Assembly (NCBI RefSeq): GCF_000269985.1
Contig: NC_016109.1
Location: 8,273,001 to 8,337,000, forward strand
Source of the DNA: Kitasatospora setae KM-6054
Lineage (GTDB): Bacteria; Actinomycetota; Actinomycetes; Streptomycetales; Streptomycetaceae
Direction of reading: 5' to 3'
Length of the DNA: 64,000 bases
The position numbers and the translations under genes are program-made. Shown here one piece after another: positions 7,795 through 15,765 of this stretch (its first letter is position 1; every line of letters starts with the position of its first letter). The notes under the pieces are model-generated. The model did no database searches, was not told the origin of the DNA, and worked only from the letters and a program-made list of their open reading frames with translations.

Positions 7795-9113
7795 GACGAC
7801 GCGCCCTTCGCCGAGCGGAACCCCGCCTCCAGGTCGGCCCGCAGGTCGGTGACGCTCTCCAGGCCGACCGACAGCCGCACCAGGCCCGGCGCCGTCCCGG
7901 TGGCGACCAGCTGTTCGGCGTCCAGCTGGCTGTGCGTGGTCGAGGCCGGGTGGATCACCAGGCTGCGCACGTCACCGATGTTGGCGAGGTGGCTGAACAG
8001 CTCCAGCCCGTCGACGAACCGCCGTCCCGCCTCCACGCCGTCGCGCAGTTCGAAGGAGAGCACCGCGCCCGCGCCGCGCGGCAGGTAGCGCTGCGCCGCG
8101 TCGTACCAGGGGCTGGACGGCAGGCCCGGGTAGTGGACGGCCGCGACCTCGTCGCGCTGCTCCAGCCAGCGGGCCAGCTCCAGGGCGTTCGCGGTGTGCC
8201 GCTCCAGTCGCAGCGACAGCGTCTCCACGCCCTGCAGCAGCAGGAACGCCGAGTGCGGGGAGAGCGCCGGTCCGAGGTCGCGCAGCAGCTGCACCCGCAG
8301 CTTGGCGGCGAACGCGCCCGGTCCGAGGGCCTCCCAGAAGCGCAGGCCGTGGTAGCTCGGGTCGGGCTCGTTGAAACCGGGGAAGCGCTCCGGGTCGGCG
8401 CCGAAGTCGAAGCTGCCGCCGTCCACGACCACGCCGCCGATGGTGGTGCCGTGGCCGCCGAGGAACTTGGTCGCCGAGTGCACCACGACGTCCGCGCCGT
8501 GCTCCAGCGGTCGCAGCAGGTACGGGGTCGGCACGGTGTTGTCGACGATCAGCGGCACCCCGGCGGCGTGTGCGACGTCCGCGACCCCGCGCACGTCCAG
8601 CACGTTGCCGCGCGGGTTGCCCAGCGACTCCGCGAACAGCGCCTTGGTGTTCGGCCGGACCGCCGCCCGCCAGGCGTCCAGGTCGTCCGGGTCGTCGACG
8701 AAGCTCACCTCGATGCCGAACCGGGGCAGCGTGTGCCGGAGCAGGTTGTAGGTGCCGCCGTACAGCGAGGACGAGGAGACCAGGTGGTCGCCCGCCTGGG
8801 CCACCGTCAGCAGCGCCAGCGTCTCGGCGGCCTGCCCGGAGGCCAGCGCGACCGCCGCCACGCCGCCCTCCAGCGAGGCCAGCCGCTGCTCCAGCACGTC
8901 GGTGGTCGGGTTGTGGATCCGGGTGTAGATGTTGCCCGGCTCGGCGAGCGCGAACAGGTCGGCGGCGTGCTTGGTGTCCCGGAAGGCGAACGAGGTGGTC
9001 TGGTAGATCGGCACCGCCCGCGCCCCGGTCGCCGGGTCGGGCTGCGCGCCCGCGTGGATCTGCCGGGTCTCGAACGACCAGCCGGGGACGGCCGCGGGGC
9101 TCTGCTCGGACAT
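7791..9113 (-). CDS. metY: O-acetylhomoserine sulfhydrylase (PLP enzyme)
   Basis: 440 aa of the Cys/Met metabolism PLP family. Seen: FETRQIHAGAQPD at the N-terminus, YTRIHNPT (phosphate/substrate contacts), ASGQAAETLALL, VDNTVPTPYLLRP and the PLP-lysine motif VHSATKFLGGHG. It makes homocysteine from O-acetylhomoserine and sulfide. Start chosen at ATG 9113 (MSEQSPAAV) with an AGGAG site upstream; open frame continues 50 codons further but without similarity. metX follows directly with overlap, giving a two-gene methionine operon. Confidence 0.92.
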   Translation of the reverse strand: MSEQSPAAVPGWSFETRQIHAGAQPDPATGARAVPIYQTTSFAFRDTKHAADLFALAEPGNIYTRIHNPTTDVLEQRLASLEGGVAAVALASGQAAETLALLTVAQAGDHLVSSSSLYGGTYNLLRHTLPRFGIEVSFVDDPDDLDAWRAAVRPNTKALFAESLGNPRGNVLDVRGVADVAHAAGVPLIVDNTVPTPYLLRPLEHGADVVVHSATKFLGGHGTTIGGVVVDGGSFDFGADPERFPGFNEPDPSYHGLRFWEALGPGAFAAKLRVQLLRDLGPALSPHSAFLLLQGVETLSLRLERHTANALELARWLEQRDEVAAVHYPGLPSSPWYDAAQRYLPRGAGAVLSFELRDGVEAGRRFVDGLELFSHLANIGDVRSLVIHPASTTHSQLDAEQLVATGTAPGLVRLSVGLESVTDLRADLEAGFRSAKGASS

Positions 9114-9436
9114 GCTGCTCCTGTACGGGATCACGGGCGCGACCGGGTACGGCGAAGCCGCCGCTCGGACGCGGGGAGGGGCAGGGGAGGGATGCCGCCG
9201 ACGGGTCCGCGCCGGTCTGCGGGGCCCGTGCGGGCCCGCGTGGAGCTGCGGGGGCTTCCGCACGGGCGGTGCGGTGCCGCCGCCGGACGGTCACGGCGTC
9301 AGGTAAGCACAGGCCGCGAACGCCCCGCCAGCAGATCGCGGAAGCGGACACGGGGGGACACGGGGCGCAATGCGGTGGCGACTTGACGGGTCATCATCTG
9401 ATGGTCGTACTTATATTTGGCGGGTGGGGCGGGGGA
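9114..9436. other. Upstream region of metY; possible leader
   Basis: 323 bp between the LysR stop and metY. I looked for SAM-I, SAM-II and SAM-IV riboswitch cores and could not recognise one. A short minus-strand ORF (9299-9397, starting ATG ATG, 32 codons) could be a leader peptide, but it lacks the cysteine-rich pattern of known actinobacterial sulfur leaders. The segment contains GC-rich inverted repeats (for example around 9223-9240). Confidence 0.3.
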
Positions 9437-10321
9437 TCAGTCGGAGGCCGCCGCCGGGATCCCGAGCAGGGCGAGGAACGCGGCGGTCGCCGGGGACGGC
9501 CCGGTGCGCGGCCAGACCACCGTCTCGATCCGGGTCGGCGCGTCCGTGACCTCGACCACGGCGATCCCGGTCAGCTGCGGGACGTACGCGGCGGGCAGCA
9601 TGGCCACCGCCAGCCCGGGGCCCACCAGGCGCGGGATGTACGAAGCCTCGTCGACCTCGAAGGCCACGTCGCGCACCAGCCCCGCGGCGGCGAACGCGAG
9701 ATCGGTCTGGGCCCGCCCCGCCGTGCCCGGCGGCAGGTCGACGAAGGGCTCGGCGGCCAGCTCCGCCAGCGGCACCCGCTCCCGGGCGGCCAGCGGGTGG
9801 TCCGGGGCGACCGCGGCGACCAGGCGGCCGCGGGCCAGCTCGCGGGCCGTGACGCCCTCGGGCCGGAAGGTGGTCGGCAGCCCGAGGAAGGCGACGTCCA
9901 GCGAGCCCTGGCGGACCTGCTCGACCAGGTCCTTGCTGGCGCCGACCCGCAGACTGATCCGCACCTGCGGGTACCGGCCGCGGAACTCGCGCAGCCCGGC
10001 CGGGATGTCCACTGCGGTGACGGTCGAGATCAGCCCGACCGCGAGCCGGCCGCGCACCTCGCCGACCGCCGCCGCGACCTCGGCGGCCGCCCGCTCGGCC
10101 GCCTCCAGGCACTGCCGGGCGGCCGGCAGGAACGCCTCCCCGGCGGCGGTCAGCCGGACCCGGCGGCTGGTGCGTTCGAACAGCCGGGCGCCCAGCTCCT
10201 GTTCGAGCCGGGCGACCTGGTGGCTGAGCGCGGACTGCACGACCAGGCAGCGCTCGGCGGCCCGGGTGAAGCTCAGCGTCTCGGCCACCGCGAGGACGTA
10301 GCGCAACTGCTGGAGTTCCAT
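9437..10321 (-). CDS. LysR-family transcriptional regulator
   Basis: 294 aa. Typical N-terminal winged helix-turn-helix (MELQQLRYVLAVAETLSFTRAAERC, then QSALSHQVARLEQELGARLFER) and a substrate-binding-like effector domain from about residue 90 (GRLAVGLISTVTAVDIP). The start MELQQL is standard for the family; an ATG at 10333 is possible. It is divergent from an EamA exporter gene 81 bp away, the usual arrangement for a LysR protein controlling its neighbour, and an inverted repeat lies between them. Confidence 0.9.
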   Translation of the reverse strand: MELQQLRYVLAVAETLSFTRAAERCLVVQSALSHQVARLEQELGARLFERTSRRVRLTAAGEAFLPAARQCLEAAERAAAEVAAAVGEVRGRLAVGLISTVTAVDIPAGLREFRGRYPQVRISLRVGASKDLVEQVRQGSLDVAFLGLPTTFRPEGVTARELARGRLVAAVAPDHPLAARERVPLAELAAEPFVDLPPGTAGRAQTDLAFAAAGLVRDVAFEVDEASYIPRLVGPGLAVAMLPAAYVPQLTGIAVVEVTDAPTRIETVVWPRTGPSPATAAFLALLGIPAAASD

Positions 10322-10340
10322 GCGATCAATCATCACGGTA

Positions 10341-10379
10341 GATCGATTGGCTGACAAACATGTGTTGGACTCATCGATC
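10341..10379. promoter_or_regulatory. Inverted repeat in the LysR/EamA divergent promoter
   Basis: GATCGAT at 10341-10347 and its complement ATCGATC at 10373-10379 flank an imperfect inner palindrome (CAAACATGTGTTG). This is the expected place and shape for a LysR binding region; no footprint is implied. Confidence 0.5.
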
Positions 10380-10402
10380 GGGCCGGGGCCAGACTGCTGC
10401 GC

Positions 10403-11449
10403 ATGAGAGCGAACAGCGGCACCACCCCGAACGTCAGCCCGCTCGACACCCCGAGGCCCCCGGCCGGCTCGCCTCCCGCCGGCTCGCCCCCGGCCGGCTC
10501 GCCTCCCGCCGGCTCGCCCCCGGCCGGCTCGCCTCCCGCCGGCTCGCTCGGGAGCGCCGGCTCCGGCAGGTCGGCCCGCACCGCGCTGACCGCGCTGACC
10601 GCCGTGGCCCCGGTGGTCTGGGGCACCACCTACGTGGTCACCACCGAACTGCTGCCCCCGGGCCACCCGGTCTTCGCCGGCCTGCTGCGCGCCCTGCCCG
10701 CCGGGCTGATCGCCCTGCTCCTCACCCGGACGCTGCCGCGCGGCAGTTGGTGGGGCAAGGCCGCCGTCCTCGGAGTGCTGAACATCGGGCTCTTCCTGCC
10801 GCTGCTGTTCACCGCCGCCGAACGCCTCCCCGGCGGCGTGGCCGCCACCCTCGGCGCCGCCCAGCCGATGGTCGTCGCGCTGCTCGCCGTCCCGGTGCTC
10901 GGCCAGCGGCTGTCCCTCCGGCGGCTGGGCTGGGGGCTGGTGGGCGTGCTCGGGGTCGGGCTGGTGGTGATCGGGCCGAGCGCGGCACTGGACGCCGTCG
11001 GCGTGGCCGCCGGTCTCGGCGGCGCTGCCACGATGGGCCTCGGCGTCACGCTCACCAAGCGCTGGGGCCGCCCCGAGGGCGTCGGCCCGCTCGCGCTGAC
11101 CGGTTGGCAGCTCACCGCCGGCGGACTCTTCCTGCTGCCCGTCACCTTCCTGTTCGAGGGCGCGCCCCCGGCGATCGACGGCCGGGCCGCGCTCGGCTAC
11201 CTCTGGCTGGGCCTGATCGGCGGGCTGCTCACGTACGCGCTCTGGTTCCAGGGCATCGGCCGCCTCCCGGTCACCGGCGTCGCCGTGCTCGGCCTGCTGT
11301 CGCCGCTGGTCGCGGCGGTGCTCGGAGCGCTGCTGCTGGACCAGACGCTCGGCCCGGTGCAACTGCTGGGCTTCGCGCTGGCGCTGGCCTCGATCGTGGC
11401 CGGCCAGCTGCCGGAGCGCCGGGCGGCCGCCCGGACGGCCCGGACGTGA
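10403..11449 (+). CDS. EamA/DMT-family exporter with PPAGS repeat N-terminus
   Basis: 348 aa. After a 55-residue cytoplasmic-type extension made of six PPAGS units there are about ten hydrophobic helices in two EamA halves (VWGTTYVVTTELLPPG, then GAATMGLGVTLTKRW). Family knowledge: drug/metabolite transporters export amino acids or other small molecules. It is divergent from a LysR regulator. The low-complexity extension is coded by three identical 30-bp repeats. A start after the repeats is possible, but no good alternative start is obvious. Confidence 0.85.
   Translation: MRANSGTTPNVSPLDTPRPPAGSPPAGSPPAGSPPAGSPPAGSPPAGSLGSAGSGRSARTALTALTAVAPVVWGTTYVVTTELLPPGHPVFAGLLRALPAGLIALLLTRTLPRGSWWGKAAVLGVLNIGLFLPLLFTAAERLPGGVAATLGAAQPMVVALLAVPVLGQRLSLRRLGWGLVGVLGVGLVVIGPSAALDAVGVAAGLGGAATMGLGVTLTKRWGRPEGVGPLALTGWQLTAGGLFLLPVTFLFEGAPPAIDGRAALGYLWLGLIGGLLTYALWFQGIGRLPVTGVAVLGLLSPLVAAVLGALLLDQTLGPVQLLGFALALASIVAGQLPERRAAARTART
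10456..10545 (+). repeat. Three perfect 30-bp tandem repeats inside the exporter gene
   Basis: Units at 10456-10485, 10486-10515 and 10516-10545 are identical. Each is two 15-bp sub-units that differ at synonymous positions and encode PPAGS twice. Copy-number change would stay in frame. Confidence 0.9.
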
Positions 11450-11503
11450 GGCGTTCGCGGGCGGAGGGCCCCGGGTGCGGCGGCCGGCCGCGGGGTGCCG
11501 GGG

Positions 11504-12550
11504 TCAGACCCGGCGGATGGTGCTGATCGGCAGGGCGTCGACCGCCATGGTGCGGACCGGCGCCCCCGGCTTGGGCGCGTGCACCACCACGCCGTTGCCG
11601 AGGTACATCGCGACGTGGTCCTGGGCGCCGTGCACGCTGTAGATCACCAGGTCGCCCGGCTGGGCGTTGTGCCAGTCGCGGCCCACGTTGCCGCCGACGC
11701 GGGCCTGCTCCTGCGAGGTGCGCGGCAGCGAGACGCCGGCCTTCGCGTACGCGTACACCATCAGGCCGGAGCAGTCGAAGCTGTTCGGGCCCTCGGCGCC
11801 CCAGACGTACGGCTTGCCGCGCTGGGCGAGCGCGACGTCGATGGCGGTCTGGGTGGCGGCGCCGGAGGCCTTCGGCAGGGTGGCGACGTCGACCCGGTCG
11901 GAGCCGCGGGAGGCGGTGCCGCCCTCGTCGGCGAGGATCGCGGCGCGGTCGGCGGCGCTGAGCTGGTTGAGCAGCCGGCGCGACTCGGCGAGCTTGGTCT
12001 GCACCTCGTTCTTGGTGTCGTTCAGCGTCTTCGCCTCGCTGTCCAGCTCGGCCAGGACGGCGGTGGCCTCCTGCTTCTGCTGGTCCAGGCGGCGCTGCTG
12101 CTCCTTGAGCGACTTGAGCGTCTCGGCCTGGGTGCCGGCGGCCTGGTCGAAGGAGGTGGCCTTGGCCAGGTACTGGTCCGGGTCGGAGGAGAGCATCAGC
12201 TGCATCGACGGGTCGACGCCGCCCTGCCGGTACTGGTCCCCGGCCACCGCGGCCAGCCCCGCGGCCAGCTCGTTCAACTGCTCCTGGCCGCGGGCCACCT
12301 GGTCCTGCAACTGGCCGGCCTGCTGGCGCAGCTGCTCGGAGCGCTCCTTGGCGCCGTTGTACTTCTCGGTCGCCCGCTCCATCTCCTCGGAGAGCTTGTC
12401 GACCTGCGCCTTGACCTCGTCCTTGTTCGGCTGGGCGGGCGTCGCCTGCGCGCCGCCCTGGGCGGACAGCGCGACGGCGGTCGCGGCGGCCCCCGTGAGC
12501 ACGGCCACCCGGGCGCGACTGGGCTGCTTGGGGCGGCGGTGCGAGGCCAT
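11504..12550 (-). CDS. Secreted NlpC/P60 peptidoglycan endopeptidase
   Basis: 348 aa. A signal peptide (basic start, hydrophobic ALSAQGGAQA) precedes a long coiled coil (residues about 45-215, rich in E, K, Q and L) and a C-terminal NlpC/P60 (C40) domain. The catalytic set is intact: Cys260 in FDCSGLM, His312 in DHVAMYLG and His324 in VVHAPKPG. Such RipA-like enzymes cleave stem peptides during growth, division or sporulation, and the coiled coil usually controls activity. Upstream, a dyad (GGAC...GTCC, 12571-12596) lies in the leader; I did not recognise a c-di-AMP (ydaO) riboswitch, which often precedes such genes. Confidence 0.92.
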   Translation of the reverse strand: MASHRRPKQPSRARVAVLTGAAATAVALSAQGGAQATPAQPNKDEVKAQVDKLSEEMERATEKYNGAKERSEQLRQQAGQLQDQVARGQEQLNELAAGLAAVAGDQYRQGGVDPSMQLMLSSDPDQYLAKATSFDQAAGTQAETLKSLKEQQRRLDQQKQEATAVLAELDSEAKTLNDTKNEVQTKLAESRRLLNQLSAADRAAILADEGGTASRGSDRVDVATLPKASGAATQTAIDVALAQRGKPYVWGAEGPNSFDCSGLMVYAYAKAGVSLPRTSQEQARVGGNVGRDWHNAQPGDLVIYSVHGAQDHVAMYLGNGVVVHAPKPGAPVRTMAVDALPISTIRRV

Positions 12551-12753
12551 CGGGGCTCCCTCTTCGGGTCGGACTCATTCGTTCGAGTGATCGTCCGAAT
12601 ATAGGTTTGCAGCCTGACCGTAATGAAAAGTCGTCCCCGCGTCCACTGCCATCCGCTAGGTGAACCCGCCGCCGACGGTGGTCCGTTGACCACGGGTCAG
12701 CCCGGACCGGCCCCGCCGGGGGCTGATGCCATCCGGGATACGGTATGTAAGGT

Positions 12754-12765
12754 GTCACATGTGAC
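12754..12765. promoter_or_regulatory. Perfect palindrome overlapping the phosphotransferase start
   Basis: GTCACATGTGAC is a 12-bp perfect palindrome that overlaps the GTG start at 12761. A regulator bound here would block translation initiation or transcription; this is an inference from symmetry alone. Confidence 0.4.
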
Positions 12766-13708
12766 GGAACTGATCGGTGAACGCACCGCCGCGTGGATCT
12801 CGGACCACCTCGACCAGGGCGAACGGATCGCCGGCGCGACCAGGCTGCGCGGCGGCTGGACGTCCGAGATGCGCCGGATCGAGGTCACCGGACCGGACGG
12901 CGGGCGGACGCTGGTGCTGCGGTCGTTCGTCAAACCGTTCTTCGTCCGGCACGCCGAGGGGCTGCTCGGCCGGGAGGCGGCGATCCTGGGCCTGCTCGGC
13001 CCCGGCGAGGTGCCCGCCGCCCGCCTGATCGCGGTCGACGAGCGCGCCGAACGGTGCGAACACCCCTCGCTGCTGATGACGCTGCTGCCCGGCACGATCC
13101 GGCTGGACGGCGCCGACGCCGCCCGGCAGGCCGCACTGATGGCCCGGCAGCTCCTCGCGATCCACCGGACCGAGACCACCGACCTCACCCGGCCGCGCGA
13201 CTACCAGGCCTGGACGGCGCCCGAACGCGTCGCCGTCCCGCCCGCCACCAGCCGGCCCGGACTCTGGGCCCGCGCCGTCGCGCTCATCGACCGCCCGGCC
13301 CCCGCGCACCGGCCGCTCTTCCTGCACCGCGACTACCACCCCGGCAACGTGCTCCTCACCGGCCACGGCCCCGCACTGCGGATCAGCGGCGTGGTCGACT
13401 GGGTCGAGACCTCCTGGGGCCCCGCCGACCTCGATGTCGCGCACTGCGCCACCGCCCTCGCCCTGCTGCACGGCCCCGCCCACGGAACGGCCTTCGCCGA
13501 CCACTACACCGCCGCCGGCGGCACGCTCGCCGACCACCCCCGCGACCACCTGTACTGGCGGCTGCTCGACGCGCTCGCCTTCGCGCCGGACGCCGAGAAG
13601 GTCGCGGTGCCCTGGCGGGAGAGCGGCCGCGCCGACCTCACCCCCTGGCTGCTCGCCGAGCGGCTGGAGACGTACATCGCGGCCCTCCTGGAGCGGTACG
13701 ACCAGTAG
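12761..13708 (+). CDS. Aminoglycoside phosphotransferase (APH)-family protein
   Basis: 315 aa kinase-like protein. The catalytic loop FLHRDYHPGNVLL and the metal-binding VVDWVETSWGPADLDVAH are intact; an N-lobe with TRLRGGWTSEMRRIEV precedes them. The family phosphorylates antibiotics, choline-like compounds or other small molecules; no specific substrate can be assigned. The GTG at 12761 has an AAGG nine bases upstream; a GTG at 12752 and further upstream starts are possible. Divergent from the NlpC/P60 gene. Confidence 0.85.
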   Translation: MTELIGERTAAWISDHLDQGERIAGATRLRGGWTSEMRRIEVTGPDGGRTLVLRSFVKPFFVRHAEGLLGREAAILGLLGPGEVPAARLIAVDERAERCEHPSLLMTLLPGTIRLDGADAARQAALMARQLLAIHRTETTDLTRPRDYQAWTAPERVAVPPATSRPGLWARAVALIDRPAPAHRPLFLHRDYHPGNVLLTGHGPALRISGVVDWVETSWGPADLDVAHCATALALLHGPAHGTAFADHYTAAGGTLADHPRDHLYWRLLDALAFAPDAEKVAVPWRESGRADLTPWLLAERLETYIAALLERYDQ

Positions 13709-13769
13709 TGCGCAGGCGGCACCGGGACCCGGGCGCGGGGCGGACCGGGGCGCGGCGCAGAATGACTCC

Positions 13770-14582
13770 GTGTTCGAACTGACCTCGGAGGAGCAACTCC
13801 GCACCGCCACCGACGACGACGCCGTACTGGCCTGGGCCGCCCAGGGCCTGGACGGCGGCGCCCGCGCCTGGACCGCCGGACGGGCCGTCGCCGTCGCCTC
13901 GCCCGCGCTCTCCGGCCGCGACCGGATCGCCGTCCGCGGCCCCGTCGCGGACCTGCTGCCACTGCTCGACGACGTGCTGCCGCTCGTCGGCCCCGGCTAC
14001 CGGCCGTTCGGCGACGCCGAACTGCTCGCCGAACTCTGCACCCGCCGCGACGACCTGGAAACGCGGGGGCGCTTCGGCTGGATGCAGCGCGGCCCGGTCG
14101 GCGTCCCGCTGCTCGAAGGCGACGCGGCGGGCCGGGACGTTCCGGCGGGCGGGGGCATAGCGGCGGGTGGCAGGGCGGTCGGGGGCGAGGGTGCCGCTTA
14201 CTGGCTGGCGCCCGGTGAACTGGACGAGGCGGCGCAACTGATCGACCGGCACTTTCCCGCCTCGCACGCCCATCCGCACCGGCCGGGCGTCCGGGCCTGG
14301 GCGGGCGTCCGCGACGGCGCGGGGCGGCTCACCGCCGTCGCGGCCGACGCCTGGCCCGCCCCCACCGTCGGCCTGCTCGCCGGCGTCGTCAGCGACCGCG
14401 AGCACGGGCGCGGCCGCGGACACGCGGCCGCCGCCTGCCGACTGGTGCTCGCCGCGATCCTCGGGCGTTCGCCGCGCGCGGCGCTGATGGTGGACGGCTG
14501 GAACGAGCCGGCCGTCCGGCTCTACCGGCGGCTCGGGCTGGAGTACCGGCTGTTGGACGCGGCCGCGCAGCGCTCCGCGTAG
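13770..14582 (+). CDS. GNAT-family N-acetyltransferase
   Basis: 270 aa with GTG start. The C-terminal third is a GNAT fold: VGLLAGVVSDREHGRGRGHA carries the acetyl-CoA pyrophosphate-binding R/G-x-G-x-A pattern, and DGWNEPAVRLYRRLGLEYR is the typical last helix-strand. The N-terminal part (FELTSEEQLR, GPVADLLPLLDDVLP) is a degenerate GNAT-like half. A glycine-rich linker around residues 125-150 may be flexible. Substrate unknown. It begins 61 bp after the phosphotransferase and may be co-transcribed. Confidence 0.8.
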   Translation: MFELTSEEQLRTATDDDAVLAWAAQGLDGGARAWTAGRAVAVASPALSGRDRIAVRGPVADLLPLLDDVLPLVGPGYRPFGDAELLAELCTRRDDLETRGRFGWMQRGPVGVPLLEGDAAGRDVPAGGGIAAGGRAVGGEGAAYWLAPGELDEAAQLIDRHFPASHAHPHRPGVRAWAGVRDGAGRLTAVAADAWPAPTVGLLAGVVSDREHGRGRGHAAAACRLVLAAILGRSPRAALMVDGWNEPAVRLYRRLGLEYRLLDAAAQRSA

Positions 14583-14669
14583 GCGGGGCGGGGGTGGTGT
14601 TGATTCCGGGGGTCGCGCGGCGGGCGGTGCCGTGCCGGGGTTGTCACCGGCGCTCGCTAGCGTGTTCGC

Positions 14670-15521
14670 ATGACCGATGCCGAGCGTGATCTGGGCCGGC
14701 TGCTGCCCAGTGGAGACCCGAGCACCGTGGCCGACCTGCTGCCCCCCGGGCGGCTGGTCGGCCCCCGGCAGGACCGGGAGGACGCGCCCCCCGTGCTCTG
14801 GCTGAGCGACGGGCCCGCGCCGTTCGGGCTGTGGGAGGAACTGCACCGCGCGCACCCGCGCAGCGGGCTGTGGCCGCTGCTGCTCGCGCCGCTCCGGGAG
14901 GGGGACGAGGAGTTCCGGCCCTGGGCGACGGGCGAGCTCAGCACCGAGTCCGCGAGCGAACCGGACTGGTACGACCCGGCCGCGCTGCTGCGCAACGGCT
15001 GGGAGTACTCCACCACGGTGGACTCCGACGGCGAACCGCTCGACCCGGACGAGGCGTCCGAACTCGGGCGGTCCGTCGCCCCGTTCCTCGACGGCTGGCC
15101 CGGCACCGCGCCCGCCGCCGACCGCACCGGCGACCCCGACGGCGCGGCCCGGGCGCTCGCCCGGGAACTGCTGGCGTTCAACGCGAACCTGCGGATCGGC
15201 CTGGTCGCGGCGGCCGGCGGGGCCGAGGCGCTGACCGCCTGCGGCTGGTCCGGCCCGGTCAACCACGAGGACGACATCGCCAAGGTGTCCGCCGTCCTGC
15301 TGGACTGGGAGCGCCGCTACGGCACCAGGGTGGTCCAGGTCGGCTTCGCGGAGCTGGAGTTGAGCGTGGCCGCCCCGCCGGTCGACGAGCCGACCGCGCT
15401 CCGGATCGCCGCCGAGCACCTGGCCTTCTGTCCGGACAACATCTTCCAGGGCGCGGGCACGCTCACCGCGTACGCGCCCGGGCTGATCGGCGCCCCGCAG
15501 TGGTCGTTCTGGTGGGACTGA
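14670..15521 (+). CDS. DUF4253 domain protein
   Basis: 283 aa cytoplasmic protein. The C-terminal DUF4253 signature is plain: YGTRVVQVGFAELELSV, EHLAFCPDNIFQG and a final QWSFWWD. The preceding half has no recognised motif. DUF4253 proteins are widespread in Streptomyces and lack a known function. Spacing of 87 bp to the GNAT gene leaves co-transcription open. Confidence 0.8.
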   Translation: MTDAERDLGRLLPSGDPSTVADLLPPGRLVGPRQDREDAPPVLWLSDGPAPFGLWEELHRAHPRSGLWPLLLAPLREGDEEFRPWATGELSTESASEPDWYDPAALLRNGWEYSTTVDSDGEPLDPDEASELGRSVAPFLDGWPGTAPAADRTGDPDGAARALARELLAFNANLRIGLVAAAGGAEALTACGWSGPVNHEDDIAKVSAVLLDWERRYGTRVVQVGFAELELSVAAPPVDEPTALRIAAEHLAFCPDNIFQGAGTLTAYAPGLIGAPQWSFWWD

Positions 15522-15765
15522 CCGGCCCCCGGCGGCGGCCCGTCGCCCACTGCCGGCCGCCAGGTCCCCACTGAAACGTCAACTCCGCTTGACCGGGCCC
15601 CACTCGGGCGAGCGAAGAATCGCACGAAGATTCGCCCTGCCGGGTGGTTTGGCTCCCGCAGCACCGAGAACCCGTCCGCACCGCCCCTAGGGTTGCCGAC
15701 GAGACAAAGGACGAACGGGATCAAGCGGAGCAAGCCGGGCGCAGACGCCCAGGGGGGAGCGGACC
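15522..15765. other. Intergenic region before the DUF2236-EF-hand gene
   Basis: 244 bp without a supported gene. A GTTGCCGACGAGACAAAGG stretch and GGGGGGAG precede the ATG at 15766; the latter is the likely ribosome site. Confidence 0.5.

Noticed and set aside
9114..9436. SAM riboswitch upstream of metY
   Set aside because: The region was compared with SAM-I, SAM-II and SAM-IV core motifs from memory and none matched. A covariance-model search would be decisive.
10456..10545. CRISPR-like array
   Set aside because: The repeats are directly adjacent with no spacers, and they are in frame inside a coding sequence.
12551..12751. c-di-AMP (ydaO) riboswitch upstream of the NlpC/P60 gene
   Set aside because: The expected conserved blocks were not seen; only a short dyad is present. 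A covariance search could overturn this.
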